Assembly (NCBI RefSeq): GCF_016236915.1
Contig: NZ_JAEHOK010000007.1
Location: forward strand, 62,001 to 126,000
Source: Salegentibacter maritimus
GTDB lineage: Bacteria > Bacteroidota > Bacteroidia > Flavobacteriales > Flavobacteriaceae
Direction: 5' to 3'
DNA: 64,000 bases
This document shows, piece after piece, positions 42,092 through 49,772 of the stretch (its first letter is position 1; every line of letters starts with the position of its first letter). Made by a program: the position numbers and the translations under genes. Under the pieces are notes generated by a model, which did not search any database, was not told the DNA's origin, and saw only the letters and a list, made by a program, of their open reading frames with translations.

Positions 42092-42652
42092 TTATCGTTG
42101 ATTTTGGTTTTCTTCTTTTTCTATAATTTTATTCAAGGTTACTTTAGTTTGTAAGGGCCAATTAGTACCTATCTTGTTTTTATCTCCATAATAACCATAT
42201 GCTTTATAGGAAGGGAAAAGAAACGTAATTGTTTCTCCTTCCTGCATCAGTTTAAGCCCCTGTCTTAAACCGCTAAATAGTTTTTCCTGATCTATGGCAT
42301 AGGTTCTGGTAGCTTTTTCCCCTTCGGCATAAATTACCTGTCCGTCTAATGTTTTGATGCTATAATCGAAGCTTACAACATCCCCAAATTCAGGTTTTAG
42401 CGTATTGGCAGTATCTTTATTTTTTTTATTGTAGGTATACCAAAAACCATCGGGCGAAGATTGGTATTCCCGGGTAGAATCGGCAGCAATTACAGCCTCA
42501 ATTTGTGCTACTTCCTTTTCCAGAAGTTCCTGGTTTTTAGCGATAGATTCACTAATGTGCGAGCCAGATTTTTGTATGACCGGATATCTTGCTTCCGGAG
42601 ACTTACAGGCTGCCAGAGCTATAATAGTTATAAGAATTAAAGTTTTTTTCAT
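42092..42652 (-). CDS. gldI: Gliding-motility FKBP-type lipoprotein GldI
   Basis: A 186-residue lipoprotein (lipobox ALAAC, Cys16) with a single FKBP domain in its second half: GDVVSFDYSIKTLDGQVIYAE and FSGLRQGLKLMQEGETITFLFPSYKAYGYYGDKNKIGTNWPLQTKVTL. The PDGFWYTYNKK stretch before the domain fits GldI, known in Flavobacterium johnsoniae as needed for gliding. In non-gliding relatives it may simply aid folding of secreted proteins. It overlaps the nrnA-like gene by 4 bases (ATGA) and precedes the cyclophilin-FKBP gene. Confidence 0.85.
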   Translation of the reverse strand: MKKTLILITIIALAACKSPEARYPVIQKSGSHISESIAKNQELLEKEVAQIEAVIAADSTREYQSSPDGFWYTYNKKNKDTANTLKPEFGDVVSFDYSIKTLDGQVIYAEGEKATRTYAIDQEKLFSGLRQGLKLMQEGETITFLFPSYKAYGYYGDKNKIGTNWPLQTKVTLNKIIEKEENQNQR

Positions 42653-43662
42653 CCTTGTAATTCTTTATAATCGGGCAGGATATTATTTAATTTGGTAATG
42701 GTGTCTTCCATAGAAAGTTCACTTTTACCACCTGCGGCATTGTTGTGCCCTCCGCCTTCAAAATGTGCGCGGGCAAATTCATTTACATTAAAATCGCCCT
42801 TAGACCTAAAGGAAATTTTAATGATGCCCTCTTGTTTATTTTCAATAAAAATAAGGGCAAAAATAACATCTTCTATCGCCAACCCATAATTTACAAAACC
42901 TTCTGTATCTCCCTTCTGAAAATTATGTTTATCCAGTTCTTCCTGAGATAAAGTGATATAAGCCGTTTTATAGTTGTGCTTTACACGAAGGTTCTGCAAA
43001 GCGGTTCCTAAAAGCTGAAGCCTACTTTCATTAAAAGTATCAAAAATATTATTGTGTATTTCGTGGTTAACGGCCCCTTTGTCTATAAGTTTAGCTATTA
43101 CACGATGTGTCTCTGAACTGGTGGCACTAAACCTAAACGAACCGGTATCGGTCATAATCCCTGCATAGAGACAGGTGGCAATTTCAGGGGTGATTTTTTC
43201 TACAGCGCGTAGTTTATTTATAAAATGGTACACCATTTCGCAGGTAGAACTCATTTCGGCATCGCTGTAGGTATAGTTGGCAAAATCTGATGGTTCCCTA
43301 TGATGGTCTATCATTATAAAAACCGCTTGTGAAGCAGTTAAAATATCCTGCATATCACCAGAGCGGTTTAAGTGATTAAAATCTAGCGCAAAAACAATAT
43401 CTGCATCACTTATAAGCTTGTCTGCATTTTCTTTATCTTTTTCATAAATCATTACCTCTTCATTTCCCGGCAACCATTTTAAAAACTTCGGATATTCATT
43501 GGGCGCAATCACATCTACCTGGTGCCCTTTGTTTTTTAAAAAATGCATAAGCCCTAAAGACGAGCCTATGGCATCACCATCGGGGCCTTTATGGGGTACA
43601 ATAACTATATTTCGCGCCTCTGAAAGTTCGGCGGTGATTTCTAAAATTGCTTGTTCTATCAT
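42649..43662 (-). CDS. DHH/DHHA1 phosphoesterase, NrnA-like
   Basis: A 337-residue manganese phosphoesterase predicted to degrade nanoRNA (2-5 nt oligoribonucleotides) and possibly pAp, or cyclic dinucleotide breakdown products. The DHH domain shows VPHKGPDGDAIGSSLG, VFALDFNHLNRSGD, MIDHHREPSDF and MTDTGSFRFSATS. The C-terminal DHHA1 domain ends GGGHNNAAGG, which binds the substrate. Family members of this length are bifunctional oligoribonuclease/PAP phosphatases. Its stop overlaps the gldI start in ATGA, so the two are translationally coupled. Confidence 0.9.
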   Translation of the reverse strand: MIEQAILEITAELSEARNIVIVPHKGPDGDAIGSSLGLMHFLKNKGHQVDVIAPNEYPKFLKWLPGNEEVMIYEKDKENADKLISDADIVFALDFNHLNRSGDMQDILTASQAVFIMIDHHREPSDFANYTYSDAEMSSTCEMVYHFINKLRAVEKITPEIATCLYAGIMTDTGSFRFSATSSETHRVIAKLIDKGAVNHEIHNNIFDTFNESRLQLLGTALQNLRVKHNYKTAYITLSQEELDKHNFQKGDTEGFVNYGLAIEDVIFALIFIENKQEGIIKISFRSKGDFNVNEFARAHFEGGGHNNAAGGKSELSMEDTITKLNNILPDYKELQG

Positions 43663-43865
43663 AATTGTAAAATAAAATACCCTGAAACAATTCTACAAGG
43701 TATTAAGGAAAAAAAATAATCTTTCTTCAATAATGAAGGTTTAAATACTTTGTGGCTTACCAGGAAATCTAATTTTTTAGTACCTAATACGATTGCCACG
43801 AGGTGATTTTTTGTAATAGCCAATAAATATACAATTTATTAATACCGGCTTACTAAAGCAATCTT

Positions 43866-43873
43866 TATTTTTG
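43866..43873 (+). promoter_or_regulatory. Candidate -7 box for phoD-like gene
   Basis: TATTTTTG matches TAnnTTTG, 20 bases before the ATG at 43894. The sequence TATTTTTGC is the same as in the mazG and ndk boxes. No clear -33 TTG is seen. Confidence 0.5.
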
Positions 43874-43893
43874 CAATTCACAAATCAACAAAA

Positions 43894-44934
43894 ATGAAAG
43901 GAATAATCTCAATCTTAATTAGCTTTTTTCTATTGGTTTCTTGCGGAAGCAATTCCAAATCTTCCCAAAATGGAAAGGAAAGCGCCACTGAAAGCTGCGA
44001 TTATATAATTGCTTTTGGAAGTTGCAACCGGCAGGATAAACCACAGCCACTTTGGAACGCGATACTGCAGGAAAGTCCGGACCTGTTTCTTTGGGGCGGA
44101 GATAATATTTATGCTGATACCGAAGACATGACTAAAATGGAAGCCGATTATGAAAAGCAGAAAAATAATGAAGGCTACCAAAACTTAATTGAAACCACGC
44201 CGGTTTTAGGCACCTGGGACGATCACGACTATGGTAAAAACGATGGTGGCCGTGAATGGGAATATAAAAAGGAAAGTCAGCAGTTGTTTCTCGATTTCTT
44301 TGATGTATCAAAGAGTGATCCTCGTCGTGAAAGAGAAGGGGTGTATCACGCTAAAGATTTTAAGGAAGACGGCAAAACTATAAAAGTAATTGTTTTGGAT
44401 ACCCGGTATTTTAGGTCGCCCTTAGAAGCTAGTGAGAAACCGGGCCAACGCTATAAAATTAACTATGAAGGAACTATTTTGGGTGAAAAGCAATGGAATT
44501 GGTTGCAACAGGAATTGAATAACAGTACTGCCAATTATAATTTAATATTAGGATCTATTCAGGTGCTTTCTGGAGAACATGGCTTTGAGACCTGGGCTAA
44601 TTTCCCGGCAGAAGTAGAAAAATTGGAAAAGCTTATAGAAACTTCTAAAGCTAAAAATGTAATTCTGCTTAGTGGCGACAGGCATATTTCAGAGTTTTCA
44701 GAAAAGAAAATAAACGGATTGGATTATCCGCTGGTAGATTTTACCTCTAGCGGGTTAACGCATTCTTATACTGATTTTAGTGGAGAGCCCAACCAATACA
44801 GAGTAGGAGAGGTGGTAAGCGATTTAAGTTATGGTTTGCTGAAGTTTAATTTTGCTTCAGGTGAAGTTAAGATGGAAATGCGCGGCGTTGGAAATAAACT
44901 TCAGCAAGAATATTTAGTAAAGTATAAAGATTAA
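43894..44934 (+). CDS. PhoD-type alkaline phosphatase lipoprotein
   Basis: A 346-residue lipoprotein (FFLLVSC, Cys17) of the PhoD-like metallophosphatase family that removes phosphate from extracellular phosphoesters. Metal-site motifs are IIAFGSCNRQ, LFLWGGDNIYAD (first Asp, Asn), VLGTWDDHDYGKNDGG, LDTRYFRSP and LLSGDRHISEF. The Cys in GSCN is a bridging metal ligand in PhoD enzymes. It is shorter than Bacillus PhoD and has no N-terminal immunoglobulin-like part, as is common in this branch. The position beside ndk does not suggest a shared pathway. Confidence 0.92.
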   Translation: MKGIISILISFFLLVSCGSNSKSSQNGKESATESCDYIIAFGSCNRQDKPQPLWNAILQESPDLFLWGGDNIYADTEDMTKMEADYEKQKNNEGYQNLIETTPVLGTWDDHDYGKNDGGREWEYKKESQQLFLDFFDVSKSDPRREREGVYHAKDFKEDGKTIKVIVLDTRYFRSPLEASEKPGQRYKINYEGTILGEKQWNWLQQELNNSTANYNLILGSIQVLSGEHGFETWANFPAEVEKLEKLIETSKAKNVILLSGDRHISEFSEKKINGLDYPLVDFTSSGLTHSYTDFSGEPNQYRVGEVVSDLSYGLLKFNFASGEVKMEMRGVGNKLQQEYLVKYKD

Positions 44935-44996
44935 CAAACAATAACTTTAATGATGCAGCTGCCTGAAAGCTAAAAGCATATAAAATAGAAAGGAAC

Positions 44997-45026
44997 TTGT
45001 AAATGCAGCTTATTTATTTATTTTTG
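44997..45026 (+). promoter_or_regulatory. ndk promoter, Bacteroidota type
   Basis: TTG at 44997-44999 and TATTTTTG at 45019-45026 are 19 bases apart, the expected -33/-7 spacing. Transcription would start near 45033, about 17 bases before the ndk ATG. Confidence 0.65.
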
Positions 45027-45049
45027 CCAAAATTTTAAAAAACCAAACA

Positions 45050-45469
45050 ATGGCAGGAAAAAGAACATTCACCATGATAAAGCCCGATGCAGTTGAAGCC
45101 GGGAATGTAGGTGCAATATTAGAACAAATAACCAGTTCAGGCTTTAGAATTGTAGCTTTGAAAATGACTCAAATGACTACCGCTGATGCTCAGGAGTTTT
45201 ATGCAGTACATAACGAGCGTCCTTTCTTTGGGGAGTTGGTAGAGTTTATGACTCGCGGGCCAATCGTATCGGCTGTGTTAGAAAAAGAAAATGCCGTAGA
45301 AGATTTTAGAGCTTTAATAGGAGCGACAAATCCGGAAGATGCTGCTGAGGGAACTATAAGAAAAAAATACGCGAAATCTGTTGGTGAAAACGCTGTTCAC
45401 GGAAGTGATAGCGACGAAAACGCACAGATTGAAGCTGCTTTCCACTTCTCTGGTAGAGAGATGTTCTAA
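45050..45469 (+). CDS. ndk: Nucleoside diphosphate kinase
   Basis: Transfers the terminal phosphate of ATP to NDPs and dNDPs through a phosphohistidine. At 139 residues it is normal length. [19 protein letters not shown] opens the protein, [28 protein letters not shown] forms the core, and the catalytic histidine is His117 in [12 protein letters not shown]. It is preceded by a good promoter and followed by a strong terminator, so it is a single-gene unit. Confidence 0.98.
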   Translation: MAGKRTFTMIKPDAVEAGNVGAILEQITSSGFRIVALKMTQMTTADAQEFYAVHNERPFFGELVEFMTRGPIVSAVLEKENAVEDFRALIGATNPEDAAEGTIRKKYAKSVGENAVHGSDSDENAQIEAAFHFSGREMF

Positions 45470-45490
45470 GCAGAACTTTTTAAGTAACAT

Positions 45491-45524
45491 AAAAAGCCAT
45501 CAGTTATTCGCTGATGGCTTTTTT
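45491..45524. terminator. Bidirectional intrinsic terminator after ndk
   Basis: AAAAAGCCATCAG (45491-45503), loop TTATTCG and CTGATGGCTTTTT (45511-45523) form a perfect 13-bp stem ending in a T-run. The left A-run makes it work on both strands, for ndk (+) and the orphan lipoprotein gene (-). Confidence 0.92.
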
Positions 45525-45550
45525 GTTAAATCTAAGTGAAAAAGATTTTA

Positions 45551-45602
45551 TTGGCATCACCAATATGGTATAATACTCCGAGGTAGTTTACCAGTAATGC
45601 AT
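45551..45602 (+). repeat. Family B repeat, internally deleted copy
   Basis: Starts TTGGCATCACCAATATGG and runs straight into ACTCCGAGGTAGTTTACC, lacking the central 50 bases seen in the other copies. It keeps both ends, suggesting a deletion inside an element. It lies between the ndk terminator and the orphan lipoprotein gene. Confidence 0.65.
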
Positions 45603-45617
45603 TAAGTGGTTAAAAAA

Positions 45618-46436
45618 TTATCTCGGTTGGGCATAAATTTGGTTATCTATTACAAAATTATTGCCAGTTTCTACCTCGTCTTTAAATAGCACAATTTTAT
45701 TTTTTGCTGTCAGCCAAATATGTTGCGGTTTTTTATCTTCTAAAGGAACTGTAAAGTGTTTTTTGTAAATTTGTTTTAAATCTTGTGTCTCAGAATAAGA
45801 ATATTGAGGGCTGGCGTATAGCTCTACCATGTACTTATATAAGTAGGTCTCCTTTTCGTTTTCTATAAGTTTTTTATTTACAAGATCATAATAATCTATA
45901 TTTTCCCAGTAGTTATTTAAAACTACAAGCGGGAGAGAATCTTCAAGTTTTTGAAAAATACCTAGAGTGTTGTTGCTTAGTAAATTAATGTAACCCGTAT
46001 TTGAAACCTGAGAAAAAGAATTCCAATTTACGTTTAAAAAATCCTTCTCATTTTTAACTTCTATAGGTATTGCTTTTTCAGTTATAATGCTTCCTTGCTT
46101 GTATCCAATTAGTGTTGCATCATATTGCTTAGGTAAATAGAAGCTATGAGACCACTTATAGGAGAGGCTATTTTTTTCAAAAACTGTAAAGCTGCCATAT
46201 AATCCTTCAACTTTAAAAATTATGGAGTCATATTTTCTGGAGAAATCCAGTTTAGTAACTTCTTTGCTACTAACAGGAATTATTTCGAATGTAAATAGAT
46301 CTAAAATATTACCCTTAGTCATATTGGCAGTAAACTTAAAGTCAAATTTATTATTTAAATCATCAGTCTCTTCTTCTTTGGTACACGAAATCACTAAGAG
46401 TATTAGGAGTGAAAATGTAATTCTTTTTAATATCAT
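45618..46436 (-). CDS. Lipoprotein of unknown function
   Basis: A 272-residue lipoprotein (LLVISC, Cys18) with an acidic start (TKEEETDD) and then a mostly beta-rich, aromatic-rich sequence with many Tyr and Asn residues. I do not recognise a domain. The most distinctive parts are PIPIEVKNEKDFLNVNWNSF-like strands and the HIWLTAKNKIVLFKDEV segment near the end. Its composition is more AT-biased than its neighbours, so it may be a lineage-specific accessory gene. It stands alone, with a hairpin upstream and a terminator downstream. Confidence 0.75.
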   Translation of the reverse strand: MILKRITFSLLILLVISCTKEEETDDLNNKFDFKFTANMTKGNILDLFTFEIIPVSSKEVTKLDFSRKYDSIIFKVEGLYGSFTVFEKNSLSYKWSHSFYLPKQYDATLIGYKQGSIITEKAIPIEVKNEKDFLNVNWNSFSQVSNTGYINLLSNNTLGIFQKLEDSLPLVVLNNYWENIDYYDLVNKKLIENEKETYLYKYMVELYASPQYSYSETQDLKQIYKKHFTVPLEDKKPQHIWLTAKNKIVLFKDEVETGNNFVIDNQIYAQPR

Positions 46437-46550
46437 ATAAGTTTTTATGAGGATAGACTAAAATTTTCTGTGGTTACTTACTACATTTTTTTAGCCTATT
46501 TTATTTAAGCTATTGAAAGCTTATATTAAATATTACGGTATAACAATAGA

Positions 46551-46583
46551 ACATAATACTCCGGGTAACCCGAAGTATTATGT
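46551..46583. terminator. Hairpin after the M3 peptidase gene
   Basis: ACATAATACT (46551-46560) pairs with AGTATTATGT (46574-46583), with an inner CGGG/CCCG stem and a 3-base loop. It lies 15 bases after the M3 peptidase stop. There is no long T-run on the minus strand (TTCTATTGTT), so it is a weak terminator or a 3'-end stabiliser. Confidence 0.5.
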
Positions 46584-46597
46584 GGGAATATATAAGT

Positions 46598-48739
46598 TTA
46601 ATTAGGAACCGGGAAACCACGATCACGCATTAATGCATCAATCTTTGCATCTCTACCTCTAAACTTTCGGTAAGCTTCAGCGGGGTCCATGGCATTTCTT
46701 GGGGCAAAAAGATATTTTACCAATTTTTCGGCAAGGGTTGCATCATAAAATCCGCCGGGAGCTTCTGCAAAAGCTTCAGAAGCATCAGAGGTTAATACGT
46801 CTGCCCATAAATAGCCGTAATACCCGGTAGCATAACCTTCCCCTGAAAAAACGTGTCCAAAATGTGGAGAACGGTGTCTCATTACTATCTCATCTGGCAT
46901 TCCCAATGCGTCAAGGGTTTCTTTTTCAAATTGTTTAGGTTCGATTTTTTCGGGATCTGTAGTATGATATTTCATATCCATTAAAGCCGAAGCTAAAAAC
47001 TCGGTGGTCGCAAAGCCCTGGTTAAAAGTGGCTGCTTTTTTAATTTTAGCTACCAGTTCGTCTGGAATTACCTCTCCGGTTTCGTGATGTTTTAAATAAC
47101 GATTTATCACTTTATCTGTAGATAACCAACGTTCTAACAACTGCGATTGAAATTCTGTATAATCACGAACGCCGCTGTTTAAGGTTGGATATTTAATATC
47201 TGCTGCTAAGAAGTGCAAGGCGTGTCCAAATTCGTGGAAAAACGTTTCGGCATCGTCCCAGGAAACCAAAACGGGTTCACCGGGAGCCGGTTTTATAAAG
47301 TTAGAATTGTTAGATGCCAATACGGGTTTTGCACCTTCTAATTCAGAATAGCTTCTATAAGTAGTTGCCCAGGCACCTGAACGTTTTCCCTGGCGGGCAA
47401 AAGGATCTAAATACCAAAGTCCAATAAGTTCCCCCGAATCTTTATCGGTCACTTCCCAAACTTTTACATCTTCGTGGAACACAGGAACACTTCCTTCTTC
47501 CACAGGTTTAAAATCAAAATTAAAAAGTTCTCCTGCGGTAAAGAATAAAGCCTGGGTAAGGTTACCTAATTCAAGGTATTGTTTTACTTCTTCACTGTCC
47601 AGGTCGTATTTCTCTTTCCTTACTTTTTCGGCATAATAGCGATAATCCCAGGGCTTAATGGTAATATTAGCGCCTTCACGATCGGCAACCGCTTGCATAT
47701 CTTTTACTTCCTCTTCAACACGGGCAAGAGCGGCCGGCCAAACTGCTTCCATAAGCTCCATCGCATTTTCAGGGTTTTTTGCCATGCGGTTTTGTAATCG
47801 CCATTGGGCAAAATTATCGTAGCCTAACAACTCTACACGTTCGTCACGAAGTTTCAGGATCTTTTTTATAACTTCATTATTATCAAATTCATCATTATTG
47901 TCTCCACGCGAATAATAATTACGCCATACTTGTTCCCTTAATTCACGTTCATCTGAATAGGTTAAAAAAGGATCCATGGAAGAGCGCGTGTTGGTTACGG
48001 CATATTTTCCGCTTTCACCATTGGCTTCAGCCGTGCTGGCCGCAGCTTTAATATAAGATTCCGGAAGTCCGCTAAGTTGATCTTCGGTTAAATAAACAAT
48101 GTAATTTTCCTCTTCGGCAAGAACATTATTAGAGAACTTGGTATAAAGTTCAGACAGCTCTTTGTTTATTTCAGCATAACGCGCTTTGTCTTCTTTATTT
48201 AAATTGGCACCTTCCATAGCAAACTCTTCGTAAATAAGGTCAATTACACGTTGCTCGGGAGCCGGTAGCGGATTTTCCTGTGAATTTTCATAAACTGTTT
48301 TAATCCTTTCAAATAGGGCGGTGTTTTGAGAAATCTTAGAACTGTATTCAGAAATTTCGGGAGAGAGTTCCCGTTGTACTTCCCTGAATTCGGGACTGGA
48401 AATATTGCTGCTAAAAATCCCATAGTAGGTGAATACCCGGCTTAAAAGATCGCCAGAATCTTCAAACGGCACAATGGTATTTGCAAAAGTTGCCGGTTCG
48501 GGATTTTGGGTAATTTTATCAATTTCGGCAAGATGTGCGTCCATGGCTTTAAGCATTGCCGGTTTTACCAGCTCTACTTTCATTTTATCGAAAGCCGGAA
48601 CCCCTGCATAGGGGCCGCTCCACTCAGCAAGTAAAATATTATCCATAGTGTTTGTTGCTTGATTTTGTTCCTGAGAATTAGCCTGAAGTCCTGCAACCAA
48701 AGCAAATACTCCCAGGCTTTTTATAATTCTTTTTTTCAT
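46598..48739 (-). CDS. M3 family peptidyl-dipeptidase (Dcp-like)
   Basis: A 713-residue exported zinc peptidase (signal peptide ending LQANSQ) of the thimet oligopeptidase/Dcp family that trims short peptides. The catalytic motif is ETFFHEFGHALHFL, with the third ligand Glu in the downstream helix (RDYTEFQSQLLERWL). The C-terminal HFGHVFSGEGYATGYYGYLWADVL substrate-binding loop is typical. I start it at ATG 48739 (MKKRIIKSLG); a longer in-frame reading to 48901 would put 54 odd residues before the signal peptide. Divergent from the azurin gene. Confidence 0.93.
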   Translation of the reverse strand: MKKRIIKSLGVFALVAGLQANSQEQNQATNTMDNILLAEWSGPYAGVPAFDKMKVELVKPAMLKAMDAHLAEIDKITQNPEPATFANTIVPFEDSGDLLSRVFTYYGIFSSNISSPEFREVQRELSPEISEYSSKISQNTALFERIKTVYENSQENPLPAPEQRVIDLIYEEFAMEGANLNKEDKARYAEINKELSELYTKFSNNVLAEEENYIVYLTEDQLSGLPESYIKAAASTAEANGESGKYAVTNTRSSMDPFLTYSDERELREQVWRNYYSRGDNNDEFDNNEVIKKILKLRDERVELLGYDNFAQWRLQNRMAKNPENAMELMEAVWPAALARVEEEVKDMQAVADREGANITIKPWDYRYYAEKVRKEKYDLDSEEVKQYLELGNLTQALFFTAGELFNFDFKPVEEGSVPVFHEDVKVWEVTDKDSGELIGLWYLDPFARQGKRSGAWATTYRSYSELEGAKPVLASNNSNFIKPAPGEPVLVSWDDAETFFHEFGHALHFLAADIKYPTLNSGVRDYTEFQSQLLERWLSTDKVINRYLKHHETGEVIPDELVAKIKKAATFNQGFATTEFLASALMDMKYHTTDPEKIEPKQFEKETLDALGMPDEIVMRHRSPHFGHVFSGEGYATGYYGYLWADVLTSDASEAFAEAPGGFYDATLAEKLVKYLFAPRNAMDPAEAYRKFRGRDAKIDALMRDRGFPVPN

Positions 48740-48867
48740 GGATTGTGGTTTTAATTTTAATGTATGAAGATAAGTGATTTTGATAAAATAATGACTCCTG
48801 TAATCCCGGTATTTCTTATTGATTTCATAAAAAACCTGAATGTTTATATTAGCTACTAAAATTAAAT

Positions 48868-48875
48868 TATCTTTG
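48868..48875 (+). promoter_or_regulatory. Candidate -7 box for the azurin gene
   Basis: TATCTTTG matches TAnnTTTG and lies 43 bases before the ATG at 48919. No clear TTG is found at the -33 position. Confidence 0.45.
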
Positions 48876-48918
48876 AAGTAGAACATAAAAACGAAATACA
48901 AATATTAAAAAATTAGGA

Positions 48919-49461
48919 ATGAGATTTTTAAGCAAAACTGTTTTGATTTTAGGAGCCGTGGCAATGATTGCATGTGGTGATAAGAAAGAAGAAAAAGAAG
49001 ATAAAATAACTATTGGAGACGGTGCCAGCCCAAAATCTGAAACTACTACTAAAGAAGCTTCATCAAGCAGTGATGCTGCCGATGCAGATGTAGTAGAGGT
49101 AAGTATTGAGGGGAATGACCAAATGCGTTTTAATAAAGACGAAATTAAGGTAAAAGCCGGGCAAACCGTTAGGCTTACTTTAAAGCATGTGGGAGAGATG
49201 GAAAAAAGCGTTATGGGGCACAATTGGGTATTGTTAACTCAGGGAACGGTAATTAACGAATTTGGACAGAAAGCGGTTCAGGCCAAGGATAACGATTATA
49301 TTCCTGAAGGAACAGATGCTGTTATTGCACATACCAAAATGATTGGTGGCGGGGAAGAAGTAACCATTGAGTTTGAAGCTCCCGCTGCCGGAGAATACGA
49401 CTTTATTTGTAGTTTTCCTGGTCACTATTCTGTGATGAAAGGTAAATTTATTGTAGAGTAA
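48919..49461 (+). CDS. Azurin/plastocyanin-type blue copper lipoprotein
   Basis: A 180-residue lipoprotein (AMIAC, Cys19) with a Lys/Glu/Ser-rich tether of about 40 residues and a C-terminal cupredoxin domain. The type-1 copper ligands are visible: His in VMGHNWVLL, then Cys, His and Met in FICSFPGHYSVMKGKF. The loop and fold match azurin. It would carry electrons on the outer face of the inner membrane or at the outer membrane, possibly to a cytochrome oxidase or a peroxidase; no partner gene is nearby. A terminator follows. Confidence 0.93.
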   Translation: MRFLSKTVLILGAVAMIACGDKKEEKEDKITIGDGASPKSETTTKEASSSSDAADADVVEVSIEGNDQMRFNKDEIKVKAGQTVRLTLKHVGEMEKSVMGHNWVLLTQGTVINEFGQKAVQAKDNDYIPEGTDAVIAHTKMIGGGEEVTIEFEAPAAGEYDFICSFPGHYSVMKGKFIVE

Positions 49462-49484
49462 CAATACTTCTATAAAGTTCTTGC

Positions 49485-49529
49485 AATGCCTTTACTATGG
49501 AAGAAATTCCTGGGTAAAGGCATTTTTTT
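49485..49529 (+). terminator. Intrinsic terminator of the azurin gene
   Basis: AATGCCTTTAC (49485-49495) pairs perfectly with GTAAAGGCATT (49514-49524) around an 18-base loop, followed by five more T. The rest of the 311-base gap before the next gene shows no gene and no repeat. Confidence 0.85.
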
Positions 49530-49772
49530 GTGTCCTGATTTTTAATTTTTCAGTTTTGTATTAAATCTTTTTGTTTTAAAAATCAATAAAACTTCAATTT
49601 TATAAGCTAAAATTCTCTGGATTTTAACAGCTTTTTATTTTATTCTGATGCATATTATGAAATATTAAAATCTATAGATCACCAGGTTTTTCCCTTCGTA
49701 TTTTTCCTGAAATAAGTATAATAAGATTACTAAAAATAGTAGTTTTAGGGTTCATTTTACAGCACCTTTAAT

